DNA from: an uncultured Chitinophagaceae bacterium
GTDB taxonomy: Bacteria; Bacteroidota; Bacteroidia; Chitinophagales; Chitinophagaceae
Reading direction: 5' to 3'
Assembly: GCA_937919945.1 (NCBI GenBank)
Contig: CALESY010000119.1
Coordinates: forward strand, 31,386 to 95,385
DNA: 64,000 nt
Part shown: positions 8,685 through 16,990 of the stretch, piece after piece
Layout: each line of letters opens with the position of its first letter
Position numbering within the stretch: the first letter of the stretch is position 1
The notes under the pieces: generated by a model
Databases searched by the model: none
What the model was told of the DNA's origin: nothing
The model's input: only the letters and a program-made list of their open reading frames with translations
Position numbers and translations under genes: made by a program

Positions 8685-9227
8685 TTATTTATTCTCCCAC
8701 AATAGCAGGTATTTTTCTTTGCCTGCTCCGTTCATACTATGCAGATAGCTATTCCACTCCTTACTATCATATGTCAAAAACCTTACTTTTCTATCTATTA
8801 ATTTTTCTGCTTTGCTTACCATCTTCACAAGGTATTCTTTGTCTATGTCGCCTACTAATACTAAATCTATTATACCTGAGTCTTTGCCTTTTGCATAATC
8901 GCCTGTTAAATACAACCTTTCTACGTTACCCATCCTGTCTATTACTACTTCTATCACTCTGTCAATCCCTATATATTTCATCAATATGCTTCGTAAATCG
9001 CCAAACAACGGATGCCTGTCATTGGCTTTGTACATTTTTTTATTGCCCCTGCTTTCAGACAATATCATACCTGCATCTTCAAAGCGGTTCAATTCTACAC
9101 GTATAGAGTTGGTGCTTTCGTCAAACTCATCCGCTAGGCCACGCAAGTAAGCAGTTGTACCAGGGTTTAAAAACAACCTGAGCAACAACTTTATCCTTGT
9201 ACGGGATGATATTAATGTTTCCAGCAT
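8685..9227 (-). CDS. winged-helix DNA-binding plus nucleotidyltransferase-like protein
   Basis: A 180-residue protein in two parts. Residues 1-75 form an ArsR/MarR-like winged helix (RTRIKLLLRLFLNPGTTAYL; LADEFDESTNSIRVELNRFE; DAGMILSESRGNKKMYKAN). Residues 80-180 look like a minimal nucleotidyltransferase fold (LYLTGDYAKGKDSGIIDLVL), with the usual GS..R..SD..DL active-site pattern degraded to GDYAKGKDSGIIDL, so activity is doubtful. It sits 9 bp upstream of the UpxY gene. The likely role is control of the polysaccharide locus, but this is inferred from architecture and place only. Confidence 0.7.
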   Translation of the reverse strand: MLETLISSRTRIKLLLRLFLNPGTTAYLRGLADEFDESTNSIRVELNRFEDAGMILSESRGNKKMYKANDRHPLFGDLRSILMKYIGIDRVIEVVIDRMGNVERLYLTGDYAKGKDSGIIDLVLVGDIDKEYLVKMVSKAEKLIDRKVRFLTYDSKEWNSYLHSMNGAGKEKYLLLWENK

Positions 9228-9239
9228 ACCTAAGCGATA

Positions 9240-9365
9240 CTATCTAAAGAACTTAGCCTGTAATGGCATGGCTTCGCCGTTGTCAGCCACAAGCTCAACA
9301 CAAGAACGAGTAATAAAGTTACTCATTCCCGCATAAAACACAAGCCTCTCTGCACGTTTTTTCAT
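9240..9365 (-). CDS. possible small protein, 41 residues
   Basis: Between the nucleotidyltransferase stop (9382) and the winged-helix gene start (9227) lies an ATG-initiated frame of 41 residues that starts MKKRAERLVFYAGMSN and ends LQAKFFR. It fills the gap with operon-like spacing: 16 bp after the upstream stop and 12 bp before the next start. It has no membrane segment or signal peptide and carries a mix of basic and polar residues. I do not recognise it. The fit to the operon is the only evidence that it is translated; chance is possible at this length. Confidence 0.4.
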   Translation of the reverse strand: MKKRAERLVFYAGMSNFITRSCVELVADNGEAMPLQAKFFR

Positions 9366-9381
9366 TGTTTGTTAATCTGCA

Positions 9382-10440
9382 TTAAGCCAAGTTGATGTAT
9401 TTAACATCTTCCTGTGCTTTCAGGTAGTCTTCAGGTTTGCCGATGTCCAACCAATAACCGAGTATCGGGAATGAAACTATAGACTTACCATATTTTATTA
9501 GGCTGTCCATTAGGTCTGTTACATTATAAAACTCATTATCAGGCACTAAATTCAGCAACTCTCTTTTGATGATATAGATACCCGCATTGGAATAATAGGT
9601 GTATCGTGGTTTTTCTTTCAGTGAGTTCACAAAATTGTTACTGCTTACTTCCAGCACGCCATACGGAATATCTACCTGATAGCCTGTTGTAGCCACCGCC
9701 ATGTCTGCACCACTGTTTTTAAAAGCGTTGTAAAATGCTTCATAATCTATCGTTGTCAGCAGGTCTGAGTTCATGACCAATATATGATCGTGCGATAAAT
9801 GCCCGCACAGTTTCACCGAACCCATCGTACCCATCGGCTTGTCTTCAAATACATATTTTACAGACATGCCCTTGTTGCTGCCATCGCCAAAATAGCTGAT
9901 GATGCTATCTGCCAGATAATTGACACTGATACAGATATTTTTAATACCGAACTTTTTAAGCCTGTCAATATTATGCTCCAGTATGGGCTTGTCGCCTACA
10001 GGCAGCATGGGCTTTGGTGTATGCTCTGTAAGCGGCATGAGCCTTTGTCCACGCCCGCCAGCCATTATCACCACATCTACTGGCAATATAGTTTGTACTT
10101 GCGTCAGGTTCAGCACACCTACTATCTTCATTGTCCTGTCAACAATGGGTATGACAAGAAAATTCCTTGCGCGTAACGTTGTTATATCCGTTTGGTAAAG
10201 CTCATCTTGGTAGATGAATAACGGATTAGGCTGTACATAATCTGCTATAGTATGATTGATAATGGTTAGCCCATTGATGAAACCTCTACGTAAGTCGCCG
10301 TCAGTCAGTGAGCCCATGAGTTTCATGTTTTCATCTGCGACAATCAGTATCGGGTCCAGTTTCAGATCTTCCAATTTAATGAAAGCATCTCTTACTGATT
10401 GATGGCCAAAGATGACGTGCCTTTCAATGTTGCGTGTCAT
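9382..10440 (-). CDS. CBS-domain sugar-1-phosphate nucleotidyltransferase (PtmE-like)
   Basis: A 352-residue protein with two CBS motifs (about residues 1-120) followed by an NTP-transferase domain. The catalytic signature is MAGGRGQRLMPLTEHTPKPM starting near residue 126, with PVGDKPILEH just after it and a LDIGKPEDY end. This CBS-plus-nucleotidyltransferase layout is that of Campylobacter PtmE, a glucosamine-1-phosphate guanylyltransferase that opens the GDP-based legionaminic acid pathway. A LegC-like aminotransferase lies just upstream, which fits. I chose the ATG at 10440 (MTRNIERHVIFG); the open frame upstream has no family likeness. The CBS pair may sense adenine nucleotides. Sugar and nucleotide are inferred. 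Confidence 0.82.
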   Translation of the reverse strand: MTRNIERHVIFGHQSVRDAFIKLEDLKLDPILIVADENMKLMGSLTDGDLRRGFINGLTIINHTIADYVQPNPLFIYQDELYQTDITTLRARNFLVIPIVDRTMKIVGVLNLTQVQTILPVDVVIMAGGRGQRLMPLTEHTPKPMLPVGDKPILEHNIDRLKKFGIKNICISVNYLADSIISYFGDGSNKGMSVKYVFEDKPMGTMGSVKLCGHLSHDHILVMNSDLLTTIDYEAFYNAFKNSGADMAVATTGYQVDIPYGVLEVSSNNFVNSLKEKPRYTYYSNAGIYIIKRELLNLVPDNEFYNVTDLMDSLIKYGKSIVSFPILGYWLDIGKPEDYLKAQEDVKYINLA

Positions 10441-10546
10441 TGTGTGTGTATTTATTTTTTGTCTTGTATACAATGGTTGTGCAGAACACAACCACAATAA
10501 GTCTGTATCAAAATCTTTGTGTATTTGATACAGTGTGTGTTTGCAT

Positions 10547-10578
10547 TAAAGATAGTACCGGGTGGTACCTGCAACAAA
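10547..10578 (-). promoter_or_regulatory. candidate Bacteroidota promoter for the downstream capsule genes
   Basis: On the minus strand TTTG (10578-10575) is followed after 20 bases by TATCTTTA (10554-10547), close to the Bacteroidota consensus TTTG-N19/20-TAnnTTTG with one mismatch in the -7 box. It lies about 107 bp upstream of the CBS-nucleotidyltransferase start, in a 215-bp gap, leaving a leader of about 100 nt in which an UpxY-type protein could act. Confidence 0.4.
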
Positions 10579-10604
10579 ATTTTCAGAAAGGAATAACAAG
10601 CAAT

Positions 10605-10631
10605 AAACAATGTGATAACAAAACGTTTACA
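10605..10631 (-). repeat. 27-bp direct repeat, copy 1
   Basis: A 27-bp sequence, whose core TGTGATAACAAAACGTTTAC reads on the plus strand, is repeated exactly at 12872-12898. This copy lies 25 bp past the stop of the LegC-like gene. The minus-strand sequence just before it also holds a GTTTAC...GTAAAC inverted pair. The two copies bracket the epimerase/LegC module. Confidence 0.9.
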
Positions 10632-10655
10632 AGCCTTACCTGTAAACATTTTGCG

Positions 10656-11798
10656 TTAAGGCCTGTAGCTACTGGGTATATTCACTACCCTGTCTTCCAG
10701 CCACAATGCATTATCCAATAGGCCACACTGAGAATGCTGATACATGGGCAGTTTATTCATCAGCTTCCATATAGGGCGTGTCATTACTTTACTGTCGTTG
10801 GTAGCTTGCAGAAAAGCATCGCGCGCTGAAAGATCTTTTAGTATTATAGTATTGAGCCAGTAGTTTGCCTTACCATCTACGGCTTCAGTTACAAATTGTA
10901 TATCCGTATCTGCGAAATGGCTTTTGTAAATGCCTGCCAGTTCACGTTTATTATCCAATATTGTTGGTAATTGCTCTAATTGCGCGCACGCTACAGCTGC
11001 ATTGAGATTAGGCATACGGTAATTATAGCCTACCTCATCATGTACAAACTCATACGGGTGGGGTATCTTGGCAGTGGTAGATAAATGTTTGGCATATTGT
11101 GCCAGCTTTTCATTATTGGTAATGATGGCACCACCACCACCACACGTTACCGTTTTATTACCGTTAAAGCTGAAAGCAGCTACTAAACCAAAGTTGCCTG
11201 TATGCCTACCTTTATAGTATGTACCTAAAGACTCCGCTGCATCTTCTACAAGTGCTATATGATAGCGGTCGCATATTGCCGCTATCTCGTCTATTCTGCA
11301 AGGAAAGCCGAACGTATGCATAGGCACACATGCAGCAATACGCCTGCCTGTTGTTTTGTTGAAGCATATGCCATCTTTTATAGCGGCATTTGCAGTCAAA
11401 AAATCTTCCAGTGCTTTCGGCGATAAACCCATCGTGTCTTTATCAACATCTACAAAAACAGGTATGCCTTGTGCATGAGTAATAGCATTTGCTGTAGCAA
11501 CAAACGTAAGCGGCTGTGTTATCACTTCTTCATCCCGCTGCACACCTGCTACAATCAGTGCCAAGTGCAAAGCAGTAGTACCATTGGTAGTGGCTATGGC
11601 ATACTTAGCACCCGTTATCTCCTGCATCATTTCTTCAAAGCGATTTACATATGCGCCTACTGAAGAAACAAATGTAGAGTCAATCGTATCGAGCAAATAC
11701 TTTTTTTCATTGCCTCCGAAATACGGTGCGTGCAATGGAACAAAAGCTTCCGGCTCTTTGAAAACGCCTCTAATAAACTGAATAGTATCGTTATACAT
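10656..11798 (-). CDS. LegC-family nucleotide-sugar aminotransferase
   Basis: A 380-residue DegT/DnrJ/EryC1/StrS aminotransferase of the LegC subgroup, judged by the N-terminus (FIRGVFKEPEAFVPLHAPYF), the TFVSSVGAYVNRFEE segment and the FSFNGNKTVTCGGGGAI motif carrying the PLP lysine. LegC makes the 4-amino group of the bacillosamine-type intermediate in legionaminic acid synthesis. It overlaps the upstream epimerase/dehydratase gene by 8 bp, so the two form a unit. The rest of a legionaminic pathway (LegB, H, G, I, F) is not in the window, so the end product is uncertain: it could equally serve a plain amino-sugar. Confidence 0.83.
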   Translation of the reverse strand: MYNDTIQFIRGVFKEPEAFVPLHAPYFGGNEKKYLLDTIDSTFVSSVGAYVNRFEEMMQEITGAKYAIATTNGTTALHLALIVAGVQRDEEVITQPLTFVATANAITHAQGIPVFVDVDKDTMGLSPKALEDFLTANAAIKDGICFNKTTGRRIAACVPMHTFGFPCRIDEIAAICDRYHIALVEDAAESLGTYYKGRHTGNFGLVAAFSFNGNKTVTCGGGGAIITNNEKLAQYAKHLSTTAKIPHPYEFVHDEVGYNYRMPNLNAAVACAQLEQLPTILDNKRELAGIYKSHFADTDIQFVTEAVDGKANYWLNTIILKDLSARDAFLQATNDSKVMTRPIWKLMNKLPMYQHSQCGLLDNALWLEDRVVNIPSSYRP

Positions 11799-12768
11799 TC
11801 TTGTATTTGTTATCGTCAGGATTTAAGATAAAACCGTCATCAAGCACTTTCTTTATTTGTGCTATACCATCGGGCACTTTGAATATGACTTCAAAACCAA
11901 GCCTGTTTTTTATCTTATCAAAATTCACCCGATAGTCGCGCGGATCTTCGTTTTTAGATACATATTTTATCTTGGCATCAGGTATAAACTTCTTCACTTC
12001 GTCTACAATCATTTTTTTCTGATAGTTTTCCGATGTGTCACCTACATTGAATACGTCAAAAGAAACCAGATCTGGCGTTGCTTCAAGAACAGTAACTACA
12101 GAACGCGCTAAGTCATAAACGTGGCAGTAGGGCCTCCAGAACTGTTCTCCGAATATCACCAACTCTCTGCCCAAAGCCAGTTCTTTAGCAAATTCATTCA
12201 CTGTCAAATCAAAACGTGGGCGTAAAGACAAACCATATACGGTTGAAAAACGCAAACAGGTAGGCTTACAGTTATTGCTTTGTGGCTGCGAAAGCAGGTA
12301 TTGCTCGACAGCTACTTTTGTTTCCGCATAGAGCGATACAGGTGCAGTTTCAGACTCTTCTGTTACGTATGCTTCGGGGTCGCTCATCTTACCATAGTTG
12401 CTACAAGTAGATGCAAACACAAATTTTGAAACGCCCATTTCATTGGCTATACTATAAAGCAGTTTACTACCTTCAAGGTTTGTTGTTTTTGCCAATTCCG
12501 GGTGTTTAGCACACGCGGGGTCTCCAACTATAGATGCCAAATGCGCTACACAATCAATGCCATGCATTGCAACACGGACATCCGCTTCATTACGTATATC
12601 TCCTTTCGTAAATTCAAAATTCGGCAGGTTCAGCAGGTCTATGATAGGCTCGCCGCCATACATCAGGTTGTCCATAACCCTTACCTGATAGCCCTTATCC
12701 AATAACTGTCTTGTGAGTACAGAACCGATATAACCGGCTCCGCCTGTTACCAATATCTTTTTAGACAT
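11791..12768 (-). CDS. NAD-dependent nucleotide-sugar epimerase/dehydratase
   Basis: A 325-residue extended SDR. The NAD motif is GGAGYIGSVL at residues 9-18, the catalytic threonine/serine region is FASTCSNYG and the YxxxK pair is in YAETK. The STCSNYG form is less common than the SSxSVYG of GalE and is seen in SDRs of O-antigen loci annotated as nucleotide-sugar epimerases or dehydratases. It is the first gene after a good promoter at 12815-12843 and overlaps the LegC-like gene by 8 bp. The likely joint role is to make a 4-keto sugar for LegC, which would make it a LegB-like 4,6-dehydratase, but that is inference. Confidence 0.82.
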   Translation of the reverse strand: MSKKILVTGGAGYIGSVLTRQLLDKGYQVRVMDNLMYGGEPIIDLLNLPNFEFTKGDIRNEADVRVAMHGIDCVAHLASIVGDPACAKHPELAKTTNLEGSKLLYSIANEMGVSKFVFASTCSNYGKMSDPEAYVTEESETAPVSLYAETKVAVEQYLLSQPQSNNCKPTCLRFSTVYGLSLRPRFDLTVNEFAKELALGRELVIFGEQFWRPYCHVYDLARSVVTVLEATPDLVSFDVFNVGDTSENYQKKMIVDEVKKFIPDAKIKYVSKNEDPRDYRVNFDKIKNRLGFEVIFKVPDGIAQIKKVLDDGFILNPDDNKYKNV

Positions 12769-12814
12769 AGTACGAATGTGTTTCTATTTTTTGTAAATAT
12801 GGTTTTATGCCCAA

Positions 12815-12843
12815 CAAATATAACTTCGGTCGGGTGCTACCAA
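12815..12843 (-). promoter_or_regulatory. promoter for the epimerase/LegC pair
   Basis: On the minus strand TTG (12843-12841), 18 bases, then TATATTTG (12822-12815), an exact match to the Bacteroidota -7 consensus TAnnTTTG with a near-consensus -33 element. It lies 47 bp ahead of the epimerase ATG at 12768. Confidence 0.55.
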
Positions 12844-12871
12844 TAATATCAATGTGTCATTAACGCATTAA

Positions 12872-12898
12872 AAACAATGTGATAACAAAACGTTTACA
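12872..12898 (-). repeat. 27-bp direct repeat, copy 2
   Basis: Exact copy of 10605-10631 in the same orientation. Here the repeat includes the stop codon of the PHP-phosphatase gene (12896-12894), so the final valine codon and the stop of that gene are within the repeat. Confidence 0.9.
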
Positions 12899-13673
12899 CT
12901 AAACGAAGAGATGAATTAAGGAATGGTGTGCGTTGCAATAAAGGCATCACACCACTTTGCAGCATAGCTTGCAGATTATCAGCATGTTTTACATGGTGCA
13001 TATCCGTACCGCAATATTGATATAAGCCCGCAGCAAGTAAATCTTCTGCTGCACGCTTTACAGCACCTCCATAATATCCGAACAACGAAAGTACATTCAG
13101 TTGTAAGTAGCAACCTCTGTTACGCAATTCATTATACGCCTGCATATTGCCATGATAATAAGCGTATCGCTCGGGATGTGCCAATATTGGTTTATAGCCT
13201 TTTGCCTGTATCCTGAAAAGTATATCGTCAAACCTGATAGGCTCAAACATGAATGATATTTCTACCAGTACCTGATTATCAACAATCGGCATCAATTCAC
13301 CGGCTTCAAGTAGTTGAATGAAGTGATCATCTATATAATACTCAGCCGCTGCCCGTATCGGGAAGTTAATATTGCGTTCATGCAATGCATGCTGCAAACT
13401 TTGTAGCCCTGCTTGTATATTATAGCTGTTATTGGGATAATGGTCGTATTTGATATGCGGTGTAGTAATAGCACTATGAAAGCCCATAGACTGCAGGCGT
13501 TGTATAAGCATAATGCTATCTTCTATCGTTTGCGCGCCATCATCTATGCCAGGTATCAGGTGAGAATGCATATCAGTACCTAAAAACGACCAATCTCCAT
13601 AACCGCTAGGATTATGCGGTGCGTAATGAAGTCCTGAACTTTCTTTTTTCTTACCAAACAGCTTTGAAAACAT
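12894..13673 (-). CDS. PHP-type tyrosine-protein phosphatase (CpsB/YwqE-like)
   Basis: A 259-residue PHP-domain phosphatase. DMHSHLIPGIDDGA (about 34-47) gives the metal-binding H36 and H38 and the family IDDG signature; further metal ligands are in TPHIKYD, EYYIDD, LAHPERY and GTDMHH. The family (CpsB, YwqE, Wzb-like role) removes phosphate from tyrosines of a Wzc/BY-kinase and so sets polymer length. The partial GumC-like gene at 1-586 is the natural target if it carries a kinase domain. It is the first gene of the capsule locus in this window. No clear -33/-7 pair was found ahead of it; TATATTTA lies 19-26 bp upstream. Confidence 0.87.
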   Translation of the reverse strand: MFSKLFGKKKESSGLHYAPHNPSGYGDWSFLGTDMHSHLIPGIDDGAQTIEDSIMLIQRLQSMGFHSAITTPHIKYDHYPNNSYNIQAGLQSLQHALHERNINFPIRAAAEYYIDDHFIQLLEAGELMPIVDNQVLVEISFMFEPIRFDDILFRIQAKGYKPILAHPERYAYYHGNMQAYNELRNRGCYLQLNVLSLFGYYGGAVKRAAEDLLAAGLYQYCGTDMHHVKHADNLQAMLQSGVMPLLQRTPFLNSSLRLV

Positions 13674-13980
13674 ATTTATACTACTCCTATCAGGTTGTAA
13701 ATATAGCGCTATTTAGACTAATGCTATTATAGGCTTAAGCTCAAAAGCAATTATGTAGATACTGCACTGACTATATATAAATAGCCCCACCTTAGTTTCT
13801 TCAAGCCTACCTTCCCGTTTTCACTATACGTCATTATACAAGCTACCAACACAGGCCTAAACCACCTAAGGCATAATGATAGAGCACTAGTTAACTATTT
13901 ATACAATAGCTGGCATCAATATTGGTATCAATATTACCCAAGGTATTACGTATGCTAATGCAAAAATGAAGCTAAATTTT
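13674..13980. other. 307-bp gap between capsule and respiration loci
   Basis: AT-rich sequence with no gene that I can support. It holds a 12-bp tandem pair (13912-13923 and 13924-13935, one mismatch). No hairpin with a T-run was seen. It marks the junction between the two minus-strand loci. Confidence 0.6.
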
Positions 13981-14382
13981 TCATAGTGTTTGCTTTATTG
14001 CTTTCTCTTTTTTCAGCAACGCAAAACCACACAACATAGCCAAAAAACCAATCGCCCCTATAATAAACTGCATGAAAAATAACATCCTCGTCATCAGTAT
14101 CTGTGTTATTATCCATATTATTATACCAAGCCCTGTTACCATAATACAATAGCTATAATGCCGCATCCTGTACAGTCCGCATACAGATGCAGCTATACTG
14201 CCTAAACCCAAAACCGTAAACAAAATAAAACCCGGTATATAATAATCACTGAAAGGACTGTGTTGCAAGTAAGACGATTGCAGACCGATGTTACTGCCAC
14301 TTACGTCAAGCATCAATAACATTCCGCAATATGCAGCAACAAAACCATGTATTAATAATAAGAGAGAAATAAACAAACGCAT
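13981..14382 (-). CDS. small membrane protein of unknown function
   Basis: A 133-residue hydrophobic protein with four likely membrane helices (about residues 3-25, 48-70, 76-96 and 100-122) and a short basic tail. I do not recognise a family. It follows the SafE-like gene by 8 bp and is the last gene of the cbb3 oxidase run, so it may belong to that operon. Confidence 0.6.
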   Translation of the reverse strand: MRLFISLLLLIHGFVAAYCGMLLMLDVSGSNIGLQSSYLQHSPFSDYYIPGFILFTVLGLGSIAASVCGLYRMRHYSYCIMVTGLGIIIWIITQILMTRMLFFMQFIIGAIGFLAMLCGFALLKKEKAIKQTL

Positions 14383-14390
14383 ACATACTA

Positions 14391-15098
14391 CTATTTATGA
14401 CAGCAACTTGCTTTCACTTGGTTTTGTTCTACTGTTACTTTAGGGCTCAGATAAGGAATTCCAAGATTCATACCACGCACAACAAATAATGAGCCGAACA
14501 CAAACATAATAACAGGCACTAACTTTCTCACATGATTAAACCTTAAAAAGCCTGTCTTATTTTTTAGCAGTGTAATACCTACCATCATTGGCACGGTACC
14601 TAAACCAAAAGCATACATCAATATAGCAGCCTGTATAGCAGTAGGTGCAGTAACTGTTGATGACAATGCCATATACTCAAGGCCACACGGCAATAAGCCG
14701 TTCAGTAGTCCTGCCATAGTAAGGCTGAACAATGATGGATTACCGATAAATCGTCCTAATTGTATTTTTACAAAGCCTGCCCAGGGCAGCGATATTTTGA
14801 TGGAATGGTTTGGAATAAATGAGATAAAACCTATTACCAACAATACAACCCCTAAAGCAATAGAAATATTCTGTTGCCATTGTGGTTGAAACAGATGTCT
14901 GAATGAATGCAACACAACTGCCATTGCAGCATATACACTTATACGTGCTATATGATACAGGGTAATACCCAACCACTTTTTAAACCCGCTCATCATTCCG
15001 AATGGCATCACCCAAACGATGGGTCCGCACATACCTGCGCAATGCAGACTACCTGTAAGCCCCATTAGCAAAGCCATTGAGAGTGTAAAGCTGCTCAT
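14391..15098 (-). CDS. sulfite exporter TauE/SafE-like (CcoT/UreH-type) membrane protein
   Basis: A 235-residue membrane protein with about six helices. The first helix has SLHCAGMCGPI, the conserved cysteine motif of the UreH/DsbD-like SafE branch that is found with cbb3 oxidase genes. The N-terminus MSSFTLSMALLMGLTGSLHC matches that group. In other bacteria this gene lies at the end of ccoNOQP-GHIS operons and is thought to help copper handling or oxidase assembly; direct function here is inferred from place. It ends in KASCCHK, a possible metal-binding tail. It starts 1 bp after the FixH-like gene ends. Confidence 0.78.
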   Translation of the reverse strand: MSSFTLSMALLMGLTGSLHCAGMCGPIVWVMPFGMMSGFKKWLGITLYHIARISVYAAMAVVLHSFRHLFQPQWQQNISIALGVVLLVIGFISFIPNHSIKISLPWAGFVKIQLGRFIGNPSLFSLTMAGLLNGLLPCGLEYMALSSTVTAPTAIQAAILMYAFGLGTVPMMVGITLLKNKTGFLRFNHVRKLVPVIMFVFGSLFVVRGMNLGIPYLSPKVTVEQNQVKASCCHK

Positions 15099-15099
15099 A

Positions 15100-15549
15100 C
15101 TATCGCAGATTAAGAGTTGTTTCCTGATAATATTTTTTACCGTCTGCTTCCCAGTTCAGTTTGATGGTGTAGTTAGTTGTTCGTAACTCGCTACGTTGCA
15201 CCGTCATGCTATTATTAGCAGTATTAATATTGAATGTTTTATCCCAAGAAGCATTAACGGGTGAATAAAAATGCACATCCCCATTCAACACTTTGTCTGA
15301 AAATTCGTGTGGGAATTCTATAATTATATCTGTAGCATTCGCGTGTATAGAAACAGGGGCTGACAAAGAAGCCTGGTTCTTGCCGGCATCTATTACTTGC
15401 TGATATTTTATTTCTTGTCCGTAATAGTCAGGTGTTACAAGGTCAAAATCTTGCCGCATACTGCCAGCTACCAGCATTACTATTAAAACAACAAACCCTC
15501 CGTATAAAAGTGCAATCTTAGCACCCCAGTTTATTTTTAATACACTCAT
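15100..15549 (-). CDS. ccoH: FixH/CcoH-family cbb3 oxidase assembly protein
   Basis: A 149-residue protein with one N-terminal membrane helix (about 8-28) and a periplasmic beta domain, as in FixH/CcoH. The N-terminus MSVLKINWGAKIALLYGG is the usual start of Bacteroidota FixH proteins; a TTG two codons upstream is possible but less likely. CcoH binds the oxidase during assembly. The gene is 12 bp after ccoG and 1 bp before the SafE-like gene. The family is small and poorly conserved, so the name rests partly on location. Confidence 0.8.
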   Translation of the reverse strand: MSVLKINWGAKIALLYGGFVVLIVMLVAGSMRQDFDLVTPDYYGQEIKYQQVIDAGKNQASLSAPVSIHANATDIIIEFPHEFSDKVLNGDVHFYSPVNASWDKTFNINTANNSMTVQRSELRTTNYTIKLNWEADGKKYYQETTLNLR

Positions 15550-15561
15550 AATCAATAATAT

Positions 15562-16962
15562 TTAGTTCGCTCCGAATGGTCCTAAAAATGATGTGCTGAC
15601 TGTGCTTATTTTTTTACCGTTTTCATACACACCTATTTTCAGTTTTGTCTTGCGTTTATTAACGTACTTTTTATCTATATAAATGAACATGGAACCTGCA
15701 GCCGCACTTTCTTTGGGCACTTTAAGGTTATCCTCACCCACCAGTTTGATACTGCCTTCAAAATCTTCTGGCTTCAGTTCCAGCACCTTGTTATAGTATG
15801 TTTTATTCAGAAACTTATAGTTGTATAGATTACTCAACTGATTATTTGGCTGTTCCTGATATAATTGTCCCGGTGTGCGAAGAATAGTAATGCCAACATC
15901 GGTACGTGTTACTAATAAGAAAACCTCTACAACCAGCAACAGTATCATTACGGCTGTATATGCTTTCATCCTGCCTGTAAATCTGTACGGCTGCTTGGTA
16001 CTTACATTATTTTCTGAAGCGTAGCGTATCAAGCCCTTTGGCAGATTCACAGCTTCCATCATTTTATCACAAGCATCTATACATGCCGTACAGTTGGTAC
16101 ATTCCAGCTGTGTGCCATGCCTTATATCTATACCTGTAGGACATACACGCACACATTGGTTACAATCTATACAATCACCTATTGAACGTTCTTCATTCTT
16201 TTTGAATTTACCACGAGGCTCGCCGCGTACATGGTCGTATGTTACAACTATTGAGTTTTTATCAAGCAATACGCCTTGCATACGTCCGTAAGGGCAAACA
16301 ACCGTACAAATCTGTTCGCGCATCCAAGAATACACAAAGAAGAAAAGTGTGGTAAATATGACGATGGCTACAAACCCTCCAAAATGTTTGCTTAAAGGCT
16401 CTGATATGATAGTTCGCAACTCGTCAATACCTATTATATAAGCAAGAAATGTATTGGCAATTAAAAAGCTGATAGCCCAGAAAACTATCCACTTCATCAT
16501 TTTTTTAAAAATCTTATCTCCGTCCCATTTTCTGTTTTTCAATATCCGTTGTTCAGCCGCATCTCCCTCTATCCAGTATTCTATTTTACGGAAAACAAGC
16601 TCCATAAATATGGTTTGCGGGCATACCCATCCGCAAAATATTCGCCCGAAAACAACTGTGAATAAGGCTATGAATATGATAAATATGATCATCCCCAAAC
16701 CGAAAATGAAAAAATCCTGTGGCCAAAATATCTGACCAAACAGGATAAATTTTCTTTCCAATACGTTAATGAGAAATAACGGGTGTCCCTGGTATTTTAT
16801 AAACGGCAGAGAAAACAATATCAACAGATAAAAAACACTGAGCAAAGTGCGGGCGTTGTATAATTTCCCTTTAGGTTTTTGAGGAAATATCCAAATCCGT
16901 TTACCCTCTTTATCTACAGTCGCAACCTTATCCCTGAACGATGCCGTATCAGTGCCGCTCAT
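15562..16962 (-). CDS. ccoG: CcoG (RdxA/FixG) cupric reductase for cbb3 assembly
   Basis: A 466-residue membrane ferredoxin. Membrane helices run through the first 220 residues, with FGRIFCGWVCPQTIFMELVF among them. A bacterial two-cluster ferredoxin motif follows (CIDCNQCVRVCPTGID, then CTNCTACIDACDKMM), followed by another helix and a periplasmic Ig-like C-terminal domain. In Rhodobacter and others CcoG reduces copper for the oxidase. Its 466 residues match the family. It lies 28 bp after ccoP in the same operon. Confidence 0.93.
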   Translation of the reverse strand: MSGTDTASFRDKVATVDKEGKRIWIFPQKPKGKLYNARTLLSVFYLLILFSLPFIKYQGHPLFLINVLERKFILFGQIFWPQDFFIFGLGMIIFIIFIALFTVVFGRIFCGWVCPQTIFMELVFRKIEYWIEGDAAEQRILKNRKWDGDKIFKKMMKWIVFWAISFLIANTFLAYIIGIDELRTIISEPLSKHFGGFVAIVIFTTLFFFVYSWMREQICTVVCPYGRMQGVLLDKNSIVVTYDHVRGEPRGKFKKNEERSIGDCIDCNQCVRVCPTGIDIRHGTQLECTNCTACIDACDKMMEAVNLPKGLIRYASENNVSTKQPYRFTGRMKAYTAVMILLLVVEVFLLVTRTDVGITILRTPGQLYQEQPNNQLSNLYNYKFLNKTYYNKVLELKPEDFEGSIKLVGEDNLKVPKESAAAGSMFIYIDKKYVNKRKTKLKIGVYENGKKISTVSTSFLGPFGAN

Positions 16963-16990
16963 CTTATTTTGTTTTAGTTAGTTTGCCTCA

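Noticed and set aside
10452..10649. Hydrophobic 65-residue frame in the gap before the CBS-nucleotidyltransferase gene
   Set aside because: It runs through the 27-bp repeat and the promoter candidate, has cysteine-rich random composition and no family signs.
13981..14382. Second frame inside the small membrane gene (13955-14149)
   Set aside because: The 133-residue frame has clear membrane helices and operon spacing; the other is acidic, tryptophan- and aspartate-rich noise.
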